Positions 5,416-10,805 of a stretch of 10,805 nt of DNA are shown here, one piece after another. Source of the DNA: Collinsella sp. AF02-46-1 (GTDB taxonomy: Bacteria > Actinomycetota > Coriobacteriia > Coriobacteriales > Coriobacteriaceae); contig CAKXKM010000011.1 of NCBI GenBank assembly GCA_934876235.1, forward strand, positions 27,190 to 37,994, in the 5' to 3' direction. A program made the position numbers and the translations under genes. The number at the start of each line of letters is the position of its first letter. The stretch's first letter is position 1. The notes below the pieces were generated by a model. The model saw nothing but the letters and a program-made list of their open reading frames with translations, made no database searches and had not been told where the DNA came from.

Positions 5416-7086
5416 ATGGCAGCTAAAAAATCATCTCCCTTGAAGATCATCCCGCTCGGCGGCCTTGATGGCATCGGCAAGAACATGACGGTTTTCGAGT
5501 GCGGCGACGACATGGTGCTCGTCGACGCCGGTCTCATGTTCCCGGATGACTCCCAGCCCGGTATCGATCTGGTGCTTCCCGACTACACCTACGTTCTGGA
5601 GAACGAGGAGAAGCTCCGCGGTATCATCGTTACCCACGGCCACGAGGACCACACCGGTTCGCTTCCGTACCTGCTGCAGGACCTCAACAACAAGGTGCCC
5701 ATCTTCTCGAGCAAGCTGACGCTCGGTTTTATCGAGGGCAAGCTTTCTGAGTTCCGCATCCGCGCGCCTAAGTTCCGCGAGGTCAAGGGCGGCAGCCATG
5801 TCAACCTCGGCGGCATCTCGCTCGACTTCTTCTCGATGACGCACTCCATCCCCGGCGCTCTGGGCGTGTTCATCCGCACCAATCAGGGCACCGTTATGCA
5901 CACCGGCGACTTTAAGCTCGACCAGACGCCCATCGATGGCGTCACGCCCGACTATGCCGCTATCAGCCGCTTTGCCAAGCAGGGCATCGACCTGCTGCTT
6001 TCCGACTCCACCAATGCCACGGTTCCCGGCTTTACCAAGTCCGAGGCCGAGGTTGGTCCCAACCTGTTGCACGCCATCAAGAACGCCCCGGGTCGCGTGT
6101 TCGTCGCATCGTTCTCGAGCCACATCCATCGTTTGCAGCAGATCTGCGATGCCGCCCGCAAGTGCGGCCGTAAGGTCGTTGTGACCGGTCGCTCCATGCT
6201 CACGAACACCCGCGTGGCGCGCGAGCTCGGTTATCTCAACATCGATGATGCCGATATCATCGATGCCTTCGATATTGATAACCTGCCTGACGACAAGATC
6301 GTCGTCATGTGCACTGGTTCGCAGGGCGAGCCGCTGTCGGCCCTGTCCCGCATGGCCAATGGCGAGCACAAGACGCTCTCCATCCACGAGGGCGATACCG
6401 TTATCCTCTCGGCAACTCCCGTTCCTGGCAACGAGAAGGCCGTCCAGCAGGTCGTCAACAGCCTGGCCAAGCTCGGCTGCGACGTGTGGGATAAGAACCG
6501 CGCTCTCGTCCACGTCTCGGGTCACGGTAGCCAGGAGGAGCTCAAGCTCCTGATGGCCATGGCCAAGCCCACGTATTTTATGCCGGTTCACGGTGAGGCC
6601 GTGCATCTGCGCGCTCATGCCCAGCTGGCGCGCAAGATGGGCATCAAGGACGATCATATCTTTATCCTCGATAACGGCGACACGCTCGAGATGCGCGGTG
6701 GTATCGTCAAGCGCGGTACGCCCGTCGAGTCCGGTGTCGTTTACGTCGACGGCCTGCGTATCGGCGATACCGACCCCATCGTCCTGCGCGATCGCCAGAA
6801 GCTCGCCAACGACGGTATGGTCACGGCCGTTGCCATCGTCTCCCTCAAACACAAGAAGATCGAGGCTATCGAGTTCTCGGGCCGCGGCGTCTCGTTTGCC
6901 ATCGACGACCAGTTCTCCGAGGATGCCTCCGCGTCCATTATGAAGACGATCGAGAAGGGTAAGTTTAGCTTTACCAGCAGCGGTTCCGATGCCATTCGCA
7001 AGGCCGTGCGCGATTCGCTCTCTAACTTTATCTGGAGCCGTACGCGCACCCGTCCGATGATCATCCCGGTCGTCATGGAGGTTTAG
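5416..7086 (+). CDS. rnj: Ribonuclease J
   Basis: A 556-residue RNase J, a metallo-beta-lactamase/beta-CASP enzyme with 5'-3' exonuclease and endonuclease activity in mRNA decay and rRNA processing. Typical opening IIPLGGLDGIGKNMTVFE. The metal site is built from HGHEDH (74-79), His143 in MTHSIPGA, Asp165 in HTGDFK and His392 in PVHGE. beta-CASP features are SDSTN (196-200), SSHIHR (234-239), and the stretch from CTGSQGEP (299-306) to HVSGHGSQEE (366-375). A C-terminal domain follows from about 455. Length is normal. It begins a tight three-gene unit: its last codons ATG GAG GTT TAG carry the GGAGG ribosome binding site for ftsK. With pnp just upstream it gives the cell both directions of exonucleolytic RNA decay from one locus. 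The family has paralogues J1 and J2; one window cannot show whether a second copy exists. Confidence 0.96.
   Translation: MAAKKSSPLKIIPLGGLDGIGKNMTVFECGDDMVLVDAGLMFPDDSQPGIDLVLPDYTYVLENEEKLRGIIVTHGHEDHTGSLPYLLQDLNNKVPIFSSKLTLGFIEGKLSEFRIRAPKFREVKGGSHVNLGGISLDFFSMTHSIPGALGVFIRTNQGTVMHTGDFKLDQTPIDGVTPDYAAISRFAKQGIDLLLSDSTNATVPGFTKSEAEVGPNLLHAIKNAPGRVFVASFSSHIHRLQQICDAARKCGRKVVVTGRSMLTNTRVARELGYLNIDDADIIDAFDIDNLPDDKIVVMCTGSQGEPLSALSRMANGEHKTLSIHEGDTVILSATPVPGNEKAVQQVVNSLAKLGCDVWDKNRALVHVSGHGSQEELKLLMAMAKPTYFMPVHGEAVHLRAHAQLARKMGIKDDHIFILDNGDTLEMRGGIVKRGTPVESGVVYVDGLRIGDTDPIVLRDRQKLANDGMVTAVAIVSLKHKKIEAIEFSGRGVSFAIDDQFSEDASASIMKTIEKGKFSFTSSGSDAIRKAVRDSLSNFIWSRTRTRPMIIPVVMEV
7077..7081 (+). promoter_or_regulatory. 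Ribosome binding site of ftsK inside the rnj end
   Basis: GGAGG lies in the last sense codons of rnj and is six bases from TTG at 7088. It decides the TTG start of ftsK and suggests translational coupling of the two genes. Confidence 0.75.
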
Positions 7087-7087
7087 T

Positions 7088-9865
7088 TTGGCGCGCGGAT
7101 CTGCACAAAACGCCAAAGGCAATAAGGCCAATAACCAACCGGCATCTGCTAAGGGTGCCGGTTCCCATCTGCGTGCCAATAAGGGCCACGAGTCCGAGTT
7201 CGATGAGTTTGAGCCCTTGGTCGAGCCTTCGGCCAATCGCGATATCGCCGGTGTGGTCATCGCCGTTTTGGCGATCGCGTCCTTCATTGCCGTGATCTCT
7301 CCGGCAACAGCGCCCGTGACGGCTGCGGTTGCCGGTTTCTACCACCTGGGCTTTGGTCTGGGCGCCTACGTGCTGCCGATCGTCATCTTGCTGTTTGCCG
7401 CCACGCTCTTTTTGGGTGAGGACTCGCCGCTCAACGTGCGCTCTGTTGCGGGCGGCGCCTTGGTCTTTATCGCCGTCGTCTCCATTCTTTCGCTGATGGT
7501 GCCGGGCACGAGCGATTCGTGCGACCTTATGTTTACGCCGCAGAACCTTTCCGTGTCGGGCGGCTACATTGGCGCCTTTATCGCAAGTGCCTTGCAAAAC
7601 GCCCTGGGTAAACCTATCGCCATGGTTGTCTTGCTGGGGCTTGTCGTCGTTGGTTTGGTCATTATCGGCTTTTCGGTGGGTGGCGTTTTGCGCTCCGCAC
7701 GCGATCGCGCTGCCGATTTTGCCGAGCGTCGACGTGCCGATGTCAATGCGAGTCCGTGGGGCGATGAAGAGGCCCTGTCTGTTCCCGGCGTCGCTCGTCC
7801 GCACCTGAGCATTCTGCGCCAGAAGGGATCTGACGCCGCGGTGACCACGGTCATGGGTGGCGATGTGGACCCGGTTTTGGATGACGACGAGGACGATGAC
7901 CCGTTTGTCGACGTATCCGAGTCGGTTGAAGCCGAGCGGGCCAAGACCACGCTGTTGCCGCGCCGCCATGCCAAGAAGGGCAAGTCTGCGCCTAAGCTCA
8001 ATACGAGTGAGCCCGACCCGTCTTGGTCCGATAGCGAGATTGAGCTCACCGAGGGCGATGACGAGGACGACGAGGCTCCGATTGAGACCGCAAAGACAAC
8101 TTTGCTGCCGCGTCGCCATGCAAAGCGCGGCCAGGTAACCGGCCAGCTTTCGATGGAAGACGACCCCGATAAGATCGACGAGTCCGAGCCGCCGTTTGCC
8201 GTGAACCCTGTTTCGGCCGCACCTCAGATTCCCGACTTCTTAAAGCATCCCAAGGTTGCCGATGCGCCTGCCACGAGTGCTGTCGAATCGGCTGCGGCTC
8301 GTGATGGGGGAGCGGACGGCGGCGCCGCAGATAACGAGGGCGAAGAAGAGGACGGCCTCAAGCTTCCGCCGCTCGAAATCCTACATGCCAACCCGCAGTC
8401 GGCTTCTGCCGCGTCTTCGGATAAGGAGCTGGAGCAGACCGCTGAGTCACTGCAATCCACCTTGCTTGAGTTTGGCCGCAGTGCCCGCGTGGTCGGCTGG
8501 ATCGCCGGCCCCACGGTGACGACCTTTAAACTGCAGCCCGGTGAGGGCGAGCGTGTGAGCAAAATCTCGAGCCTCGAGGACGATATCGCGCTTTCGCTCG
8601 CTGCCCAGTCGGTGCGTATCTTTGCCCCGATCCCCGGCACCTCGCTCGTGGGCATCGAGATTCCCAACCGCAAGCGCCAGAACGTCAATCTGGGCGACGT
8701 GCTGCCCTATGTGAAGGGCGGTCCGCTCGAGCTCGCCATCGGCCGCGACGCCGAGGGCACGCCGGTTGTCGCCGACCTCGCCAAGATGCCTCACCTGTTG
8801 ATTGCCGGTACGACCGGTTCTGGTAAGTCGGTGATGATCAATTCCATCATCACGACCTTGCTCATGCGCGCCCTTCCCGAGGACGTTCGCCTGATCATGG
8901 TCGACCCCAAGCGCGTCGAGCTTGCGGGCTATAACGGTCTGCCGCATCTCTATGTGCCCGTGGTGACCGAGCCCAAGCAGGCCGCGAGCGCCCTGCAGTG
9001 GGCCGTGTCCGAAATGGAGCGCCGCCTGAAGGTATTCGAACGCCTCAACGTCCGTAAGATTTCGACCTATAACGAAAAGCAGGCCGCCGGCGAGTTTGAG
9101 CATTACGACAACCCGCCGCAAAAGATGCCCTACCTGGTCATTATCATTGACGAGCTCTCTGACCTGATGATGGTCGCCGGTAAGGATGTAGAGGCCTCGA
9201 TCGTGCGTATTGCACAGCTGGGCCGCGCCGCCGGTATTCACCTTATCGTTGCCACGCAGCGCCCCAGCTCCAACGTGGTGACGGGCCTTATCAAGGCCAA
9301 CATCACCAACCGCATCGCCTTTAACGTCGCCACGGGCATCGACTCGCGCGTCATCATCGACCAGATGGGTGCCGAGAAGCTCACCGGTTTGGGCGACATG
9401 CTGTTCTCCAAGGTCGACTGGGGCAAGCCCCGCCGTATCCAGGGCTGCTTTGTCTCGGACGACGAAATCAACGAGATTGTCGAGTTCGTCAAGTCGCAGA
9501 GCGAGCCCGACTACCACGAGGAGATTCTGTCCGCCGTGGCGCCCGCTTCCATGTCCATGGCTGGTGGCGGCGGCATTGTCCGCACCGGAGTCGCCGAGCC
9601 GCAAGACGATGATCCGCTCATTTGGGAAGCCGCCCATATTGTGGTGGAATCGCAGCTTGGCTCCACATCTGGCCTGCAACGTCGTCTGAAGGTTGGCTAT
9701 GCGCGTGCCGGGCGTATTATGGACATGCTGGAAGAAAAGGGTGTCGTCGGCCCGCCCGACGGTTCTAAGCCGCGCGAGGTCCTGTTGGACGAGGAGGGGC
9801 TTGCCGCGCTGGAATCTGTCGACGCCGAGATGGCACGTGAAGATCGTGAGTTTGGAGGATTCTGA
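7088..9865 (+). CDS. ftsK: DNA translocase FtsK/SpoIIIE
   Basis: A 925-residue septal DNA pump that hexamerises on DNA and moves chromosome ends clear of the division septum. Hydrophobic segments at about 54-72, 85-109, 119-139, 158-174 and 176-201 form the membrane anchor. A linker (about 202-430) rich in acidic residues follows, then the alpha domain (about 431-535) and RecA-like motor: Walker A GTTGSGKS (574-581), Walker B LVIIIDEL (683-690), ATQRPS (722-727). The C-terminal winged-helix gamma domain, which reads polar DNA motifs, is about 843-900. The TTG start has a GGAGG six bases upstream; the next in-frame Met, residue 137, would delete membrane helices. The linker holds two copies of AKTTLLPRRHAK (285-296, 335-346), each after an acidic run. 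It starts one base after rnj, and its TGA stop overlaps the next ATG by one base. Confidence 0.96.
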   Translation: MARGSAQNAKGNKANNQPASAKGAGSHLRANKGHESEFDEFEPLVEPSANRDIAGVVIAVLAIASFIAVISPATAPVTAAVAGFYHLGFGLGAYVLPIVILLFAATLFLGEDSPLNVRSVAGGALVFIAVVSILSLMVPGTSDSCDLMFTPQNLSVSGGYIGAFIASALQNALGKPIAMVVLLGLVVVGLVIIGFSVGGVLRSARDRAADFAERRRADVNASPWGDEEALSVPGVARPHLSILRQKGSDAAVTTVMGGDVDPVLDDDEDDDPFVDVSESVEAERAKTTLLPRRHAKKGKSAPKLNTSEPDPSWSDSEIELTEGDDEDDEAPIETAKTTLLPRRHAKRGQVTGQLSMEDDPDKIDESEPPFAVNPVSAAPQIPDFLKHPKVADAPATSAVESAAARDGGADGGAADNEGEEEDGLKLPPLEILHANPQSASAASSDKELEQTAESLQSTLLEFGRSARVVGWIAGPTVTTFKLQPGEGERVSKISSLEDDIALSLAAQSVRIFAPIPGTSLVGIEIPNRKRQNVNLGDVLPYVKGGPLELAIGRDAEGTPVVADLAKMPHLLIAGTTGSGKSVMINSIITTLLMRALPEDVRLIMVDPKRVELAGYNGLPHLYVPVVTEPKQAASALQWAVSEMERRLKVFERLNVRKISTYNEKQAAGEFEHYDNPPQKMPYLVIIIDELSDLMMVAGKDVEASIVRIAQLGRAAGIHLIVATQRPSSNVVTGLIKANITNRIAFNVATGIDSRVIIDQMGAEKLTGLGDMLFSKVDWGKPRRIQGCFVSDDEINEIVEFVKSQSEPDYHEEILSAVAPASMSMAGGGGIVRTGVAEPQDDDPLIWEAAHIVVESQLGSTSGLQRRLKVGYARAGRIMDMLEEKGVVGPPDGSKPREVLLDEEGLAALESVDAEMAREDREFGGF
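7940..8125 (+). repeat. Duplicated linker motif in FtsK
   Basis: Bases 7940-7975 and 8090-8125 both encode AKTTLLPRRHAK, exactly 50 codons apart. Seven of the 12 codons differ, all synonymously. Each copy is followed by a basic residue and Gly (KG or RG) and preceded by a run of Asp/Glu. Protein identity with DNA divergence points to selection on the peptide rather than a recent duplication. Confidence 0.85.
9854..9858 (+). promoter_or_regulatory. Ribosome binding site of the RodZ-like gene inside the ftsK end
   Basis: GGAGG lies in the final Gly-Gly codons of ftsK, six bases before ATG at 9865, which overlaps the ftsK TGA stop by one base (TGATG). The arrangement implies coupled translation. 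Confidence 0.75.
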
Positions 9866-10805
9866 TGGCTGCACGCTTTGGTGACATGCTGCTCGAGCAG
9901 CGTCGCCGAATGGGCCTTTCCATTCAGCAGGTCGCCAACACCATCAAAATCAGGCCGCAGATCATCGAGTTTTTCGAGACCGGTAACTTTGCTTCGATGC
10001 CGCCGCGCGGCTATGCGCAGGGCATGATTTCGAGCTATGCTCGCTTTTTGGGCCTCAATCCGCGCGAGGTCGTCAATGCCTACTTTGACGAGCTGATGGC
10101 ATACGAGCGCGAGACGTCGCAGCAGGGCGGTCGTTTTCAGGACGCCGCCGGCTACGTCAATTCGCGTTCCTCAGTCGATAACGGGCGCTTCCTGATGGTT
10201 CAGGGCGGTCGTTCGACCCGCTATGGACAGCGTCCTCAGCAGGCCGGTTATATTACCGAGACGGGTTCGGGCGAGGAGATTCGCTCGCAGCGTGACCGGT
10301 TCCGCAGTACGCCGATGCCCGAGGACCGTGCACTTCCCGCTGCCCGCGGCGTGGCGCGTGACCCTCGTGCCGGCTACGGCGACGGCGGCTATTCCGATCG
10401 CGGTCACCGTGGTATCTCCACCGGACGCTCTCGCAGTGGCTATGCGGACGCCGATACCACGCAGGTGACGCCGCGTCTTCGCTCTCAACCACAGCCGTAT
10501 GGCCAGCGCTCTTCGGCTCCGCGTGCGGGCCAGCGTGGCTATCAAGGCCGCGGTGAACTTGCGCCCCGCTCGGGTCAGCGCAGCCTTCAGGGCCAGGGTG
10601 GCTATCGCGGCCGTTCCGATAGCAATCGTGGTCGTATGCCTCAGGGAGGCGGCCGCAGCAGTTCCAGTCGTGGACGCGGCGGTTCCCGTGCTCCTCAAAA
10701 CAACGGGCTCGATCCGCGTATCGTCTACGCCGGCATCGGTGCCGTGGCGTTGCTGCTGATCGTGCTCATCGTGGTACTTCTGCGTGGCTGCGCATCTTCG
10801 ACGCC
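9865..10805 (+). CDS. RodZ-like HTH membrane protein with Arg-rich linker (partial)
   Basis: The frame is open to the window edge: 313 residues are visible and the 3' end is missing. Residues 3-75 form an N-terminal HTH of the RodZ/YmfM (HTH_25) type: RFGDMLLEQRRRMGLSIQQV, then IRPQIIEFFETGNFASMP, YAQGMISSYARFLGLNP. RodZ uses this domain to bind MreB and link it to the elongation machinery; DNA binding has been proposed for some homologues. Residues about 84-280 are low complexity, rich in Arg, Gly, Ser and Gln, with 34 Arg, nine Tyr and no Lys. A transmembrane helix follows at 286-306 and then RGCASST, presumably outside the cell. In E. coli RodZ the HTH-to-membrane spacer is far shorter. 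Start is set by GGAGG and the TGATG overlap with ftsK. The next gene in related genomes is often pgsA. HTH-plus-TM architecture is clear; function as a true RodZ is inferred. Confidence 0.82.
   Translation, partial: MAARFGDMLLEQRRRMGLSIQQVANTIKIRPQIIEFFETGNFASMPPRGYAQGMISSYARFLGLNPREVVNAYFDELMAYERETSQQGGRFQDAAGYVNSRSSVDNGRFLMVQGGRSTRYGQRPQQAGYITETGSGEEIRSQRDRFRSTPMPEDRALPAARGVARDPRAGYGDGGYSDRGHRGISTGRSRSGYADADTTQVTPRLRSQPQPYGQRSSAPRAGQRGYQGRGELAPRSGQRSLQGQGGYRGRSDSNRGRMPQGGGRSSSSRGRGGSRAPQNNGLDPRIVYAGIGAVALLLIVLIVVLLRGCASST
10516..10599 (+). repeat. Tandem 15-codon repeat in the RodZ-like linker
   Basis: Residues 218-230 (APRAGQRGYQGRG) and 233-245 (APRSGQRSLQGQG) match at nine of 13 positions with a period of 15 residues. 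The codons differ widely, so the repeat is old or held by selection on composition. It lies within the Arg/Gly/Gln-rich disordered linker. Confidence 0.6.

Noticed and set aside
6952..6959. GAGAAGGG, identical to the B. subtilis SpoIIIE recognition sequence
   Set aside because: Single copy inside rnj encoding Glu-Lys-Gly; skew of the motif over a whole chromosome would be needed.
5431..7287. Open frame of 618 codons on the - strand opposite rnj
   Set aside because: Same shadow effect; composition is artefactual and it crosses the rnj-ftsK junction, both of which are real genes.
8447..9874. Open frame of 475 codons on the - strand opposite the FtsK motor
   Set aside because: Antisense to Walker motifs that are strongly conserved on the + strand; no domain seen and no Shine-Dalgarno sought in its favour.
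10171..10698. Open frame of 175 codons on the - strand with Thr/Ala-rich repeats
   Set aside because: Mirror of the Arg/Gly-rich linker of the RodZ-like gene; the + frame continues from a clear HTH into a transmembrane helix.
1..10805. New defence system, mobile element, CRISPR array, tRNA or rRNA
   Set aside because: Every substantial + strand ORF belongs to a core housekeeping family; no transposase, integrase, array of repeats or cloverleaf was seen.

Overview
The window is about 10.8 kb of GC-rich, gene-dense bacterial chromosome carrying only conserved core genes, all on the + strand. Protein features and gene order suggest an actinobacterium of the Coriobacteriia, probably Collinsella-like. 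This is a recognition-based inference, not a database match. The features behind it are high GC at third codon positions, an arginine-rich PNPase tail, RNase J instead of an evident RNase Y, and the order dgkA-era-recO-rpsO-pnp-rnj-ftsK-rodZ-like. No mobile element, CRISPR array, tRNA, rRNA or defence gene was found.

Layout. (1) Bases 1-2310 form a tight cluster. It starts with the last 25 codons of an upstream gene (by context perhaps ybeY), then dgkA (undecaprenol/diacylglycerol kinase family), era (ribosome-assembly GTPase) and recO (recombination mediator). Gaps are 9-15 bases, and several Shine-Dalgarno sequences overlap the preceding TAG stop. (2) A 138-base gap with a perfect 16-base palindrome leads to rpsO (ribosomal protein S15), which ends in a strong intrinsic terminator. 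(3) A 103-base leader with three hairpins precedes pnp (polynucleotide phosphorylase), which also ends in a strong terminator. (4) A 292-base gap follows, the least explained stretch. It holds alternative hairpins, a near-perfect 12-base direct repeat, a candidate promoter and a 40-codon ORF. (5) rnj (RNase J), ftsK/spoIIIE (DNA translocase) and a RodZ-like HTH membrane protein follow with a 1-base gap and a 1-base overlap, so they look translationally coupled. The last gene runs off the window.

The genes join ribosome biogenesis (Era, S15, possibly YbeY) with RNA decay (PNPase 3'-5', RNase J 5'-3'), recombination (RecO), and chromosome segregation and cell shape (FtsK, RodZ-like). The order is a compact version of the rpsO-pnp...rnjB...spoIIIE...ymfM region of Bacillus subtilis. 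Of the eight stop codons seen, five are TAG, two TGA and one TAA.

I see no new multi-gene system. The most distinctive signals are within proteins and leaders. The FtsK linker carries a duplicated 12-residue motif kept identical despite seven synonymous codon changes. The RodZ-like protein has a linker of about 195 residues with 34 arginines and no lysine. Era has a strongly acidic N-terminal extension and a TKAD G4 motif. The pnp and rnj leaders are structured.
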